DNA of 64,000 nt, from assembly GCA_020161365.1 (NCBI GenBank), contig JAIUNU010000003.1, forward strand, positions 310,001 through 374,000, in the 5' to 3' direction. Below are positions 17,279 to 29,299 of the stretch, one piece after another. Within the stretch, counting starts at the first letter, position 1. Every line of letters begins with the position of its first letter. The position numbers and the translations under genes are program-made. Under the pieces are notes generated by a model that saw nothing but the letters and a program-made list of their open reading frames with translations, was not told the DNA's origin and did not search any database. This stretch comes from Pseudomonadota bacterium. GTDB lineage: Bacteria > Pseudomonadota > Alphaproteobacteria > Caulobacterales > Caulobacteraceae.

Positions 17279-18373
17279 CTAGTCGGAGAGCGGCACTGCC
17301 AGACCGGCTTCGAAGTCCATCAGGATGTCGATACCTTCCTCGATATCGACCGTCAGAGGCTCGCCAGGCGGGAAGCGGTAGCGCCAATAGCTCGAAATGT
17401 GGGAGATCACCCCCACCCGCTCGCCCAACGACAGAAACATCTCAGGGGCGCGCAACAGGAAGTCCCGGAACGCGATCGGGCGACCGTTGTCGATCAGGTC
17501 CTCGAACGCACTATCGTAAACCTTCAGCGTACGCATGACCGCCGCGCGCTCGACGAGGATGCCCCCCTGCAGGCGACGTCGGCTGTCGTCGACAAACTTC
17601 GCGGCCTCGGCGTCCTTGTTGCCGGTCACCACAAGGCGGCCGATCTCCTGCCCCACTGCGGCAAGGTCGGACCAAAGCTTGGTCAGCATCCACTTATAGT
17701 AGAGGAAGCCCTTCCAACTGAAGACGCCCTCCTTGAAGCTCTCGCCCTCCATGACCAGGGTCGCGCGCAGCGGTTCCAGACGCTCATCCACGTCGGTGGA
17801 AAGGAGCGCCTCGACCAGCCGCGCAGCGTGAGCGCGCCCCACGCCCCCCGAGCCGCGGTAGGCCAGCTCGATCAGGCGGGCGATCTCCTGGGTCACGAAG
17901 CCCTGCATGTTTTCGTAGTCGGCCGCCGACAGTGAGAAATAGCAGTTGGCCACGAAGATCCCGTGGCGGCGCAAGTGCTCGCGCAGGAGGAACGGGTCCA
18001 GCGACGGCAGCATGTCGATCAGGCGCAGGGTCGCCAGGTCACGGGTCATGTCGCCCGAAGCGTTGCAGGCCTCAACCACTAGGTCGACCCAGCCGCGTTG
18101 TCCGACGAACACCGACTGTCCACCAAGCCCTAGGTCGTTGCGGTCAAACGGAATGATGATCTTGGTCGCGGTCGGGCGGGCGTCGTCGAACAGGTAGATG
18201 TCGTCGTGGCGCAGGCGGTGCTTGAGCACGATGGCGGTGTTGAGCAGCCGGTTGCGAAACAACGGCGCCTCGCTGTACTCGGGGCGCTGGGCGCTGTCGG
18301 CCTCTACGGCGAGAAGATTGAGGACGCGACTGGTCGAGGCCGTACGCTCCAAGGCGCGCAGGCTTCGCATCAT
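17279..18373 (-). CDS. Conserved-looking protein of unknown function
   Basis: I do not recognise this family. It encodes about 364 residues from the ATG at 18373 (an in-frame TTG at 18445 would add 24 residues). It is largely soluble and mixed helical. Charged patches include RHDDIYLFDDARPTATKIII, a possible beta strand set, then RDLATLRLIDMLPSLDPFLL, LREHLRRHGIFVANCYFSLS and VFSWKGFLYYKWMLTKLWSD. No signal peptide, metal motif or nucleotide-binding loop is visible. Codon use matches the neighbours, so it is a real gene. It is on the same strand as the CleD-like gene and downstream of a hybrid histidine kinase, with short gaps (about 95 and 150 bases), which hints at a shared signalling role. 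Confidence 0.75.
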   Translation of the reverse strand: MMRSLRALERTASTSRVLNLLAVEADSAQRPEYSEAPLFRNRLLNTAIVLKHRLRHDDIYLFDDARPTATKIIIPFDRNDLGLGGQSVFVGQRGWVDLVVEACNASGDMTRDLATLRLIDMLPSLDPFLLREHLRRHGIFVANCYFSLSAADYENMQGFVTQEIARLIELAYRGSGGVGRAHAARLVEALLSTDVDERLEPLRATLVMEGESFKEGVFSWKGFLYYKWMLTKLWSDLAAVGQEIGRLVVTGNKDAEAAKFVDDSRRRLQGGILVERAAVMRTLKVYDSAFEDLIDNGRPIAFRDFLLRAPEMFLSLGERVGVISHISSYWRYRFPPGEPLTVDIEEGIDILMDFEAGLAVPLSD

Positions 18374-18520
18374 GCGATCGGCCCTGTTCAGCTTAGGCCG
18401 GCGAGTACGCGCAAGAGCTGACAAAAGAAACCCCCAGAAAGACAAGCTTTCATAGAACGACGTTGGCTAACAAACGCTAACCACAGCGAGGCCAAGGCTG
18501 CCTTTGCAACCTAAGGGACT

Positions 18521-20209
18521 CTAGCTCAAGACCGCCTGTCGTTGGTCCATCATCCCGGACGAAGCGCTCCTGCGCTGAGCCGCCACCGTCGCCAGCAGTC
18601 CCGCCGGTTGGATCGGCTTAGGGTGAGCATCGTCGAATCCTTGCGCCATCAGGCGCTCGGCGTCGCCAGCCATCGCGTCGGCGGTGAGAGCCACCACGGG
18701 GATATCGCTGCGACCGGCCTCGCCGGCGCGGATGCGCCGCACCGCCTCCACGCCATCCATGCCCGGCATATGGACGTCCATCAGAACGACCTCGAAGTCC
18801 TCGATCCGCAGGCGCGCGAGGGCCATGTGACCATCGTCCGCAACCGCGACGACCGCGCCCACAGCCTCAAGAATCGCGCACGCGACCTTTTGATTGACCG
18901 CGTTGTCGTCGACCACCAGCACGCGCGCGCCTTCCAGATACGGCGTCGGCGCGCGCGCGGTCTCCATCGCCGGCGCCGCAGTCGCCTTGAGCGGCAGTCG
19001 AACGGTAAAGGTCGAGCCGACGCCGGCTTCGCTCGACACCTGCACCTCGCCGTCCATCAGCGTCGCCAGCTGGCGGCAAATCGACAGGCCCAGACCGGTG
19101 CCGCCATAGCGGCGGGCGATCGAGGGGTCGACCTGGCCGAACGGCGTGAACAGGCGGCTGATCTGGTCCGCGCTGATGCCCACGCCGGTATCGCTCACCG
19201 CGAGCACGACGCCTCCGGCGTCTGCGGCCTCCAGGTGAATGACCACGCGCCCGGTCTCGGTGAACTTGAGGGCGTTCGAAACCAGGTTCATCAGGATCTG
19301 ACGCACGCGCGCGGCGTCGCCCAAAACCCAAACAGGGGCGGCTGGATCAATCTCCAGGATCAGGTCCAGCCCTTTGAGCCGAGCGCTCTCGCTCCAGATC
19401 GCCCGTGTCTGCAGCGTCAGCTTGCGGATATCGAACGGGGCGACCTCAAGGGTCAGCTTGCCAGCCTCGATCTTCGAGAGATCCAGAATGTCATTGAGGA
19501 TCGTCATCAGGCCGTGGCCCGACTCTTCGATCATTTCCAGGTACTCGGACTGCCGCTTGTCCAGCCGAGTGCCGCGCAGCGCGTGGACTAGACCCAGAAC
19601 GCCGTTCATCGGCGTCCGCAGTTCGTGGCTCATCATCGCCAGGAAGGCGGACTTGGCGCGGCTGGCCTCAAGGGCCTTGGCTTCGGCCTCCTCGCGCGCC
19701 TTGACCGAGGCACGCATGGTGCGCACGGCGTCGGCGACATAGCCGACCAGGCCCAGCAGGATCATGAACGCCGCGAGCCGGTCCACAAGAACGAAGTGCT
19801 TGGCCAACAGCGGCAGCGCCGCCAGCATCAGGAACGGCCAGACGGTCAGCGCCAGCATCGCCGCCAAGCTGTTCATGGCGTAACGGACACCCTCCACGAC
19901 CATGCCGAACAAAATCAGCATCGCCGCGTACCGCATCGCCATCGGACCGTTGATGACGCAGTAGGCCGCCATGAACGACCAGACCATCGCGAAGGCCGAA
20001 GGCGGCGCGATCCGCATGAACCGGACGATGCCTCGCCCCCAGTCTGGCCGATACGATCGCTCAAGGTAGAGCAGCGAAAATTCGCAGACGGCGTTCGCAA
20101 TCACCCATGCGATCAGCGCCGACCGGCCGATATAAAAGCCGAGCAGAGCCGCGACCATGCCGGTCGCCGTCAACCGCGCTACACGGCTACGTCGAGTGAC
20201 CCCAAGCAT
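18521..20209 (-). CDS. Hybrid sensor histidine kinase/response regulator with membrane input domain
   Basis: About 562 residues. The first 180 hold around six hydrophobic helices (TGMVAALLGFYIG, IAWVIANAVCEFSLLYL, AAMLILFGMVVEG, LMLAALPLLA and others), followed by a short coiled coil (REEAEAKALEASRAKSAFLA). The kinase core has the H-box MMSHELRTPMNG (phospho-His codon 19625-19627), N-box MNLVSNALKFTETG, VSDTGVGIS and GGTGLGLSICRQLA. A receiver follows with VLVVDDNAVNQ, LMDVHMPGMDG (Asp codon 18776-18778) and HPKPI. No HPt domain is present, so a separate phosphotransferase is needed. The start is unsure: ATG 20209 is used; TTG 20296 and TTG 20251 (with GGGAG) are alternatives. Confidence 0.9.
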   Translation of the reverse strand: MLGVTRRSRVARLTATGMVAALLGFYIGRSALIAWVIANAVCEFSLLYLERSYRPDWGRGIVRFMRIAPPSAFAMVWSFMAAYCVINGPMAMRYAAMLILFGMVVEGVRYAMNSLAAMLALTVWPFLMLAALPLLAKHFVLVDRLAAFMILLGLVGYVADAVRTMRASVKAREEAEAKALEASRAKSAFLAMMSHELRTPMNGVLGLVHALRGTRLDKRQSEYLEMIEESGHGLMTILNDILDLSKIEAGKLTLEVAPFDIRKLTLQTRAIWSESARLKGLDLILEIDPAAPVWVLGDAARVRQILMNLVSNALKFTETGRVVIHLEAADAGGVVLAVSDTGVGISADQISRLFTPFGQVDPSIARRYGGTGLGLSICRQLATLMDGEVQVSSEAGVGSTFTVRLPLKATAAPAMETARAPTPYLEGARVLVVDDNAVNQKVACAILEAVGAVVAVADDGHMALARLRIEDFEVVLMDVHMPGMDGVEAVRRIRAGEAGRSDIPVVALTADAMAGDAERLMAQGFDDAHPKPIQPAGLLATVAAQRRSASSGMMDQRQAVLS

Positions 20210-20346
20210 TGAGCCCGCTTGGCCGTCATCGAGAATATCCCGGAGAGCCAAACGCTCACTCCCGCGAACCAAAGTCGCGAGAGTTAACGCCCACAATGTT
20301 CAATAAGCATTTAAGCGTGACCGTTGAGGCTGACTCTTTAGTCAGC

Positions 20347-21633
<1,287 letters not shown>

Positions 21634-21756
21634 GGTTTGGATACGCCTTGTCGCCTGCCGAGTGACGCCACGGGGTCCTTCGACAGGACTCGACCCCGGA
21701 CGTGGTCTAAATTTTGGGCGGCGCCGCGCGGGCCGTCAAACAGGCCCTCCGCGAAG

Positions 21757-22380
21757 TCAGAAGGCGTAAACCAGCCGGACCCCCGCGTCGTCAAGCCCCT
21801 GGTTCTTGCCCTGGTGGAAGATCTGACCGTTCGAGAGGTGGGTGTAGCTGAGCTCGACCGATACCTTGTCATTGACCTGGTAGCCCAGCGCCAGCTCGGG
21901 CTCGAACAGCACCTTCGAGCCGAAGTCGATGCGGTTGTAGTAGAGCCAGGTGCGGCGCGCGCGCTCCTCCGGCGTCAGGTTCGGCGCGTTGGCGGGCGGC
22001 AGGCCGGCCTTGCCGTCGGTGTAGGCCAGACCCATGCCGGGGCGCAGATAGAAGCCGCCTGGCTGGCCCAGTTCCACCTTCCAGTTGAAGCCGACTGCGG
22101 CGAAGTTCGAGGTGTTGTTGGTGTTGATCGACACCATGGCGTGAACCTGCGGCTTGCCCAGCCAATCAAGGCTCTCGATGCGGTTGGTGCGATAGCCTAG
22201 GTGGATGTCGGCGCCCCCCTCGCGGCCGGCCGCGCCCAGGCCCACGGCTTTGCCGATAAAGGTCACATCGTGCTTGTACACGCCGACGAACGCTTCACCG
22301 GCGAAGGCGGGCGCGGCGCATCCCAGCGCTGCGCCGGCGAGCGTCAAGGAAGCCACGGCGGCGGAGGTGGCGGTCTTCAT
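21757..22380 (-). CDS. PagL-type lipid A 3-O-deacylase (acyloxyacyl hydrolase family)
   Basis: A 207-residue outer-membrane beta-barrel enzyme expected to remove the 3-O acyl chain from lipid A, which lowers its immunostimulatory power and alters the envelope. A signal peptide is clear (MKTATSAAVASLTLAGAALG, cleaved after AFA). The C-terminal motif VELSYTHLSNGQIFHQGKNQ contains the catalytic His-Ser pair typical of PagL, and the last residue Phe is the usual barrel-assembly signal. Transmembrane strands alternate throughout (FAAVGFNWKVELG, GFYLRPGMGLAYTDG). No PhoP-type element was recognised in its short leader. Confidence 0.83.
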   Translation of the reverse strand: MKTATSAAVASLTLAGAALGCAAPAFAGEAFVGVYKHDVTFIGKAVGLGAAGREGGADIHLGYRTNRIESLDWLGKPQVHAMVSINTNNTSNFAAVGFNWKVELGQPGGFYLRPGMGLAYTDGKAGLPPANAPNLTPEERARRTWLYYNRIDFGSKVLFEPELALGYQVNDKVSVELSYTHLSNGQIFHQGKNQGLDDAGVRLVYAF

Positions 22381-22477
22381 CGAGTCGTCCTGAACATTAT
22401 GGCCCGTCTTTATATGGCGCTAACGGCAGCGGTCGGGAAGGGTTTCGATCCTTGGGCGCACGCGCTAGCCTCGCGCC

Positions 22478-23455
22478 ATGACCGTCTCCCTCGCCGATAT
22501 CCAAGCCGCCGCCGTGCGCCTGAAGGGCCTTGCCGTCGAAACGCCGCTGATCGAAAGCCCCGCTCTGAACGAACGTCTTGGTGGGCGGATCTTCCTGAAG
22601 CCGGAGACTTTGCAGCGGGCGGGAGCCTTCAAGTTTCGAGGCGCTTACAACCGACTGAGCCAACTCACCGACGAAGAGAAATCGCGCGGCGTTGTGGCCT
22701 TTTCATCGGGCAACCATGCCCAGGGCGTAGCGCTGGCGGCCAAGCTGGTCGGCTGTCCGGCCTTGATCGTGATGCCCTCCGACTCGCCGTCAGTGAAGGT
22801 CGAGGGCACCCGAGGCTTCGGCGCCGAAATTCGCTTCTATGACCGCTTCACGGAGGACCGCGTCGCCATCGCCGATCAGATCGCAGCTGAGCGCGGCTGC
22901 GTGGTTGTGCCCTCGTATGATGATCCGCACATCATCGCCGGCCAGGGCACCGTGGGTCTGGAGATCGTCGCCCAGGCTGCCGCACGGGGCGCGAGCCTGG
23001 ACAGCCTGATCTGCTGCGTCGGCGGCGGCGGCCTGATCGCCGGGACCTCCACGGCGGTGAAGGCCCTCTCGCCGGCGACGGAAATCTGGGGCGTCGAGCC
23101 CGCCGGCTTCGACGAGACGCGCCGCTCGCTCGAAAGCGGCCAGCGGGAGACGATCGACAAGGACGCCCGCTCGATCTGCGACGCCCTGCTGACGCCGATC
23201 CCCGGAGACCTGACCTGGCCGATCAACCAGAAGACCCTGTCCGGCGTGGTCGCGGTGACGGACGCCGAAGTGGCCGAGGCGATGCGCTACGCCTTCTCGA
23301 CCCTGAAGCTGGTGGTGGAGCCCGGCGGCTGCGTGGCCCTCACGGCGGCGCTGACTGGCAAGGTTGATGTGGCGGGCAAGACGGTCGCGATCGTCCTGTC
23401 GGGCGGCAATGTCGATCCGGGGTTGTTCGCCAAGGTTTTGAGCGGTCAAATCTAA
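22478..23455 (+). CDS. Threonine/serine ammonia-lyase (PLP fold type II)
   Basis: A 325-residue PLP enzyme that deaminates threonine to 2-oxobutyrate or serine to pyruvate, or a close serine-racemase-type relative. The PLP lysine is in AGAFKFRGAYNR (Lys52, codon 22631-22633); the phosphate loop is CCVGGGGLIAGTS; the Asn loop is FSSGNHAQGVALAA; and VLSGGNVDPGLF closes the active site. There is no C-terminal ACT domain, so it is the short catabolic form rather than biosynthetic IlvA. It sits directly before a D-serine/D-threonine-type enzyme, from which repeat A1 separates it. Confidence 0.9.
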   Translation: MTVSLADIQAAAVRLKGLAVETPLIESPALNERLGGRIFLKPETLQRAGAFKFRGAYNRLSQLTDEEKSRGVVAFSSGNHAQGVALAAKLVGCPALIVMPSDSPSVKVEGTRGFGAEIRFYDRFTEDRVAIADQIAAERGCVVVPSYDDPHIIAGQGTVGLEIVAQAAARGASLDSLICCVGGGGLIAGTSTAVKALSPATEIWGVEPAGFDETRRSLESGQRETIDKDARSICDALLTPIPGDLTWPINQKTLSGVVAVTDAEVAEAMRYAFSTLKLVVEPGGCVALTAALTGKVDVAGKTVAIVLSGGNVDPGLFAKVLSGQI

Positions 23456-23468
23456 CGAACAAACACCT

Positions 23469-23566
23469 TGTCATCCCGGCTGCAGCGCAGCGGAGAGCCG
23501 GGACCCAGGGGCCGCCACGCTGCTGCTCCCCTGGATCCCGGGTCGGCTGCGCCGCCCGGGATGACA
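23469..23566. repeat. Repeat family A, copy A1
   Basis: About 98 bp bounded by TGTCATCCCGG and its inverse CCCGGGATGACA, with inner inverted pair CCGGGACCCAGGGG / CCCCTGGATCCCGG. Each arm is itself a small hairpin (TCCCGG...CCGGGA), so the single strand could fold like a three-leaf clover. It lies between the threonine dehydratase and DSD-like genes. Confidence 0.85.
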
Positions 23567-23587
23567 GCGGAGATATTGGGGATAGAC

Positions 23588-24784
23588 ATGAACCTGCCGC
23601 CCGCGACCGCCCTCCCCCAGACTCCGCTGCTCGTGGTCGACCGCGCCGCGCTGGAGCGAAACCTCGCCCGGATGCAGGCGCTGTGCGATGCGGCCGGCGT
23701 GCGCCTGCGCGCGCATGGCAAGACGCACAAATGCTCGACGCTCGGCCGCCTGACCATCGAGGGCGGCGCGGTCGGCCTGTGCTGCCAGACCGTTGGCGAG
23801 GCCGAGGCCTATGTCGCGGGCGGCGTGCGGGACGTGCTGGTCACCGCCCCCTCACCGCCCTGGGGCGCGGCGCGGCTGGCGGCCCTGGCCAAGACCGGCG
23901 CGCGCGTGGGCGCGGTCGCCGACGACGAGGGCCAGATTGACAGCCTGTCGGACGCGGCGGTGGCGGCGGGCGCGACGCTAGATCTGGTGATCGACCTGGA
24001 CCTCGGCACCCATCGCGCCGGCGCCTATCCAAAAGACGCCCTGCGGCTGGCGCGCGCCGCCGACGCCGCGCCGGGACTGCGGTTCGCGGGCATCCAGGCC
24101 TATCTCGGTCACCTGCAGCACATGGACGACCTTGGTCTGCGCAGATCGGCCGATGAGGCCGCGTTCGCCACGCTCAAGGCCCTGGTCGCGGAACTGACAG
24201 AGGCGGGGCTGCCGCCGCCGGTGGTAACGGGCGGCGGGACGGGCACGCACGCCTATGACCTCGCCTCGGGCGTCTATACCGAACTGCAGGCGGGCTCTTA
24301 TGCGGTGATGGACGTCGAATACGACGCCTGCGGCGCTCCGGACGGACAGGCCTGGGGCTTCGAGCCGGCGATGTTCATCGCCAGCACGGTTGTCTCGGCC
24401 AATCACAAGAGCCACGTCACCTGTGACGCCGGCTTCAAGGCCGTGTCGATGGACGGTCCGCCTGCCCGCGTCGTCGCCGGCGCCGCTACGGGCTCGCTAT
24501 GGCGTCCGATGGGCGACGAGCACGGCATGATCGCCCACCCGGCCCTGATCGACGTGCTGAAGGCCAGCGGTCGCGACCCGCTGGGCTTCGACAAGGCTGT
24601 GGCCGGCGCCGACGCCGATCCGACCCGCGCCTGGCCGGCTGACGCGCCGAAGGTCGGCGACATCGTCTGGCTGCAACCGGGTCACTGCGACCCGACGATC
24701 AACCTCTATGACGCGCTGCACGTCTGGGATGGGACGACGCTGGAGCGCTGGGCGGTCGACGGGCGGCGGGTCAGCGCCCTCTAA
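23588..24784 (+). CDS. D-threonine aldolase / D-serine dehydratase family (alanine racemase-like fold)
   Basis: A 398-residue PLP enzyme of fold type III. The PLP lysine lies in LRAHGKTHKCSTLGRL; the barrel continues with VIDLDLGTHRAGAYP and GIQAYLGHLQH; the C-terminal metal site is GDEHGMIAH and LQPGHCDPTINLYD, where His and Cys would bind zinc or manganese together with PLP chemistry. Eukaryotic D-serine dehydratase (DSD1) and bacterial D-threonine aldolase share this layout, so the substrate may be either. The ATG at 23588 lies 21 bases past repeat A1; the in-frame sequence upstream is repeat-derived and was dropped. Confidence 0.87.
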   Translation: MNLPPATALPQTPLLVVDRAALERNLARMQALCDAAGVRLRAHGKTHKCSTLGRLTIEGGAVGLCCQTVGEAEAYVAGGVRDVLVTAPSPPWGAARLAALAKTGARVGAVADDEGQIDSLSDAAVAAGATLDLVIDLDLGTHRAGAYPKDALRLARAADAAPGLRFAGIQAYLGHLQHMDDLGLRRSADEAAFATLKALVAELTEAGLPPPVVTGGGTGTHAYDLASGVYTELQAGSYAVMDVEYDACGAPDGQAWGFEPAMFIASTVVSANHKSHVTCDAGFKAVSMDGPPARVVAGAATGSLWRPMGDEHGMIAHPALIDVLKASGRDPLGFDKAVAGADADPTRAWPADAPKVGDIVWLQPGHCDPTINLYDALHVWDGTTLERWAVDGRRVSAL

Positions 24785-24790
24785 ACCGGC

Positions 24791-24910
24791 TTCCCCGGCG
24801 AACGCCGGGGTCCAGATCGAGCCCGCAAGCGCCTCCGAAAAGTGCGCTGTCTATTGGCGCGAACACCCAAGAGGCGCCGGATGGATCTGGGCCCCGGCAT
24901 TCGCCGGGGA
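24791..24910. repeat. Repeat family C, copy C1
   Basis: Begins TTCCCCGGCGAACGCCGGGG and ends with the inverse GGCATTCGCCGGGGA, with inner inverted GTCCAGATC / GGATCTGGGC. The middle includes GCGCGAACACCC, also present in C4. It fills the space between the DSD-like gene and the M28 peptidase. Confidence 0.85.
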
Positions 24911-25008
24911 GATCGGAATTAGGGGTAGCGGTAAACCGCTTCCCCTTGGGGCAAGAGCGATCTAGGGTCCGCGCCCAACGACAAGATTTGCTCCAAGAGG
25001 GCTTACCG

Positions 25009-26661
<1,653 letters not shown>

Positions 26662-26686
26662 GGTTCGTCCGAAACGCTCCTTCCCG

Positions 26687-26794
26687 TGTCATCCCCGCCG
26701 GAGCGTAGCGTAGAGCCGGGACCCAGGGGTGACAAAGCGCCGTGCGCGCCGCCCCTGGGTCCCGGATAGCCTCTCCGAGGCTTCCGGGATGGCA
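26687..26794. repeat. Repeat family A, copy A2
   Basis: About 108 bp with outer TGTCATCCCCG and CCGGGATGGCA, and inner CCGGGACCCAGGGG / CCCCTGGGTCCCGG. The core GTGACAAAGCGCCGTGCGCG is nearly identical and in the same orientation as in A3, but the outer arms are exchanged and inverted relative to A3. It lies between the M28 peptidase and sdaA. Confidence 0.88.
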
Positions 26795-26816
26795 CCTTGA
26801 GTTTGCGACCTCCCCC

Positions 26817-28205
26817 ATGACCGCCTCTGTCTTCGACCTCTTCAAACTCGGCGTCGGCCCGTCGAGCAGCCACACCATGGGCCCGATGACGGCGGCAGTG
26901 CTGTTCATCGGTCGGCTGCGCGAGGCCGGGAAGCTGACCTCCGTCGCGCGGGTCGAAACGCGGCTCTACGCGTCCCTGGCCCTCACCGGTAAAGGCCACG
27001 CCACCGACCGCGCGGTGATCCTGGGCCTGATGGGCTTCGTGCCGGCGGAACTCGATCCCGACGCCGGCGAGGCCGCCCTGCTGGAAAGCCAGGCCAGCCA
27101 GTCGCTGAAGCTGGGCGGCGAGATCGACATCGCCTTTGACGCGGCGCGCGACATCGTCTGGCTGGGCCATGAACGCCTGCCCCAGCACCCGAACGGTCTG
27201 ACCTTCAGCGCCTTCGACAAGGCCGGCGCGCTTCTGGCCGAGCGGACCTACTTCTCGATCGGCGGCGGCTTCGTTCGCGACGAAAGCGAGATGGGTCGCA
27301 ACGCCCCGCCCGAGGAAGGCCCCGCCATCCCCTTCCCGTTCGAGAGCGCAGCCGACCTGCTGGACCGCGCCGAGCAGGCGGACCTTTCGATCGCCGAGGT
27401 GATGGCCGCCAACGAACGCGCTCGCATGAGCGAAGGCGAGATGAACGCAGGTCTCGACCGCATCTTCGGCGCCATGGAAGCCTGCATCGATCGCGGCATG
27501 CGCCAGGAGGGCGTCTTGCCGGGAGGCCTCACGGTCAAGCGCCGCGCCCGACAGATCCACCAGACCATCCTGGGCCGGATGGAGCGCCAGATGAGCGACC
27601 CGCTGGCCGCGATGGACTTCGTCAATCTGTGGGCCATGGCGGTCAACGAGGAGAACGCCGCCGGCGGCCGGGTGGTCACCGCCCCGACCAATGGCGCGGC
27701 GGGTCTGGTTCCGGCCGTGCTGCGGTTCTTCGTCCGGTTTCACAAGGGAACGCCCGAGCAGGTGCGGACCTTCCTGCTGACCGCCGCCGCCATCGGCGCG
27801 CTCTACAAGATGAACGCCTCGATCAGCGGCGCCGAGGTCGGCTGCCAGGGCGAGGTGGGCGTCGCCTGCTCGATGGCGGCGGCGGGTCTCGCCGCCGCGC
27901 TCGGCGGGACCAACGCCCAGATCGAGAACGCCGCCGAGATCGGCATGGAGCACAACCTTGGCCTCACCTGCGACCCGATCGGCGGCTTGGTGCAGATCCC
28001 CTGCATCGAGCGCAACGCCATGGGCGCCATCAAGGCCATCGACGCCGCCCGCCTGGCCCTACTGGGCGACGGCCAGCACTCTGTGTCGCTCGACAAGGTC
28101 ATCGCCACGATGAAGCGCACCGGCGAGGACATGAACGAGATCTACAAGGAAACTTCGATGGGCGGCCTGGCGGTGGGGCTGTCGGTGAACCGGGTAGAGT
28201 GTTGA
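26817..28205 (+). CDS. sdaA: L-serine ammonia-lyase, iron-sulfur dependent, single chain
   Basis: A 462-residue [4Fe-4S] enzyme that converts L-serine to pyruvate and ammonia. The N-terminal domain starts [20 protein letters not shown], which is diagnostic. The catalytic domain contains cluster Cys in [20 protein letters not shown] and in [20 protein letters not shown], plus the active site [15 protein letters not shown]. This single-chain form combines the alpha and beta parts found separate in Gram-positives. The ATG at 26817 lies 22 bases past repeat A2. Confidence 0.96.
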   Translation: MTASVFDLFKLGVGPSSSHTMGPMTAAVLFIGRLREAGKLTSVARVETRLYASLALTGKGHATDRAVILGLMGFVPAELDPDAGEAALLESQASQSLKLGGEIDIAFDAARDIVWLGHERLPQHPNGLTFSAFDKAGALLAERTYFSIGGGFVRDESEMGRNAPPEEGPAIPFPFESAADLLDRAEQADLSIAEVMAANERARMSEGEMNAGLDRIFGAMEACIDRGMRQEGVLPGGLTVKRRARQIHQTILGRMERQMSDPLAAMDFVNLWAMAVNEENAAGGRVVTAPTNGAAGLVPAVLRFFVRFHKGTPEQVRTFLLTAAAIGALYKMNASISGAEVGCQGEVGVACSMAAAGLAAALGGTNAQIENAAEIGMEHNLGLTCDPIGGLVQIPCIERNAMGAIKAIDAARLALLGDGQHSVSLDKVIATMKRTGEDMNEIYKETSMGGLAVGLSVNRVEC

Positions 28206-28217
28206 GGACGGCCTAAG

Positions 28218-28336
28218 CGCTCCCTCCACCGCTTCGCGGTCCCCCTCCCCCGTTGCACGGGCGAGGATGAATGGCCTCCTCCCCCGCATCGCGGGGGAGG
28301 TGTCACGATGCGTCAGTATCGTGACGGAGGGGGCGC
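28218..28336. repeat. Repeat family B, copy B1
   Basis: Outer GCGCTCCCTCC...GGAGGGGGCGC, with inner hairpins CCTCCCCCGCATCGCGGGGG and TCACGATGCGTCAGTATCGTGA. The part CCCCCGTTGCACGGGCGAGGA matches the inverse of a segment in B6. It separates sdaA from the DUF72 gene. Confidence 0.75.
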
Positions 28337-28403
28337 TATTACCTCTCGACGCCCCGCCAAACCTCGCCTAATTTCCGCGAGAACATCAAGGGAACATCCA
28401 GCC

Positions 28404-29153
28404 ATGGGCAAGATCAGAACCGGCATCGGCGGCTGGACGTTCGAGCCCTGGCGCGGGACCTTCTATCCCGATGACCTCAAGCAGAAAGACGAGCTGAAAT
28501 ACGCGTCGTCCAAGCTGACCAGCATCGAGATCAACGGCACCTACTATTCGACCTTCAAGCCCAACAGCTGGATGAAGTGGCGCGACGAGACGCCCGACGA
28601 CTTCGAGTTCTCGGTCAAGGCCAGCCGCTTTTGCACCAACCGCCGGGTGCTGTCGGAAAACAACGACTCGCTGGAGAAATTCCTGTCGCAGGGGCTGGAA
28701 GAGCTGGGTTCGAAGCTTGGCCCCATCAACTGGCAGTTCATGGCCACCAAGAAGTTCGATCCGGCGGATTTCGAGGGTTTTCTGAAGTTACTGCCAAAGG
28801 AGCAGAAGGGCGTGCGCCTGCGTCACGCGATGGAGGTGCGCAGTCCGACCTTCGCCTGCCAGCAGTTCTACGACCTCTGCGCTCAGTATGGCGTGGCCAT
28901 CGTCTACGCCGTCGACGACGAGGCGCCGGAGTGGCCGTGCATCGACCAGCCCACCGCCGACTTCAGCTACGCCCGGCTGATGTGCAGCCGCGAGGACGAG
29001 CCTACCGGCATGACCTCCGAGGAGCTGGACGGCGTGGTCGCCCAGACCCGCCAATGGGCGCAGCGCGGCGACGTGTTCGCCTACTTCATCGCCGGGGCGA
29101 AGGTGAGGAATCCGGCGGCGGCGATGGCGCTGATCGAGAAGCTGGAGGCGTAA
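28404..29153 (+). CDS. DUF72 domain-containing protein
   Basis: A 249-residue TIM-barrel-like protein of the DUF72 (YecE) family, of unproven function. Typical features are the N-terminal IRTGIGGWTFEPWRGTFYPD, SSKLTSIEINGTYYSTFKPN, DFEFSVKASRFCTNRRVL and VRLRHAMEVRSPTFACQQFY. The ATG at 28404 sits at the family start. It is flanked by repeats B1 and A3 and so forms a repeat-bracketed block with sdaA. Confidence 0.9.
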   Translation: MGKIRTGIGGWTFEPWRGTFYPDDLKQKDELKYASSKLTSIEINGTYYSTFKPNSWMKWRDETPDDFEFSVKASRFCTNRRVLSENNDSLEKFLSQGLEELGSKLGPINWQFMATKKFDPADFEGFLKLLPKEQKGVRLRHAMEVRSPTFACQQFYDLCAQYGVAIVYAVDDEAPEWPCIDQPTADFSYARLMCSREDEPTGMTSEELDGVVAQTRQWAQRGDVFAYFIAGAKVRNPAAAMALIEKLEA

Positions 29154-29179
29154 GGAAAACCCTCTCCCGTTTCTACCCG

Positions 29180-29287
29180 TGTCATCCCGGAAGCCTCGTA
29201 GAGGCTATCCGGGACCCAGGGGTGACGAAGCGCCGTGCGCGCCGCCCCTGGGTCCCGGCTCTACGCTGCGCTTCGGCCGGGATGACA
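29180..29287. repeat. Repeat family A, copy A3
   Basis: Outer TGTCATCCCGG and CCGGGATGACA with inner CCGGGACCCAGGGG / CCCCTGGGTCCCGG. Its left arm (AAGCCTCGTAGAGGCTATCC) is the inverse of A2's right arm, and its right arm (CTCTACGCTGCGCTTCGGCC) the inverse of A2's left arm, whereas the core keeps the same orientation. It lies between two convergent genes. Confidence 0.88.
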
Positions 29288-29299
29288 CCTTTTTGCGCC

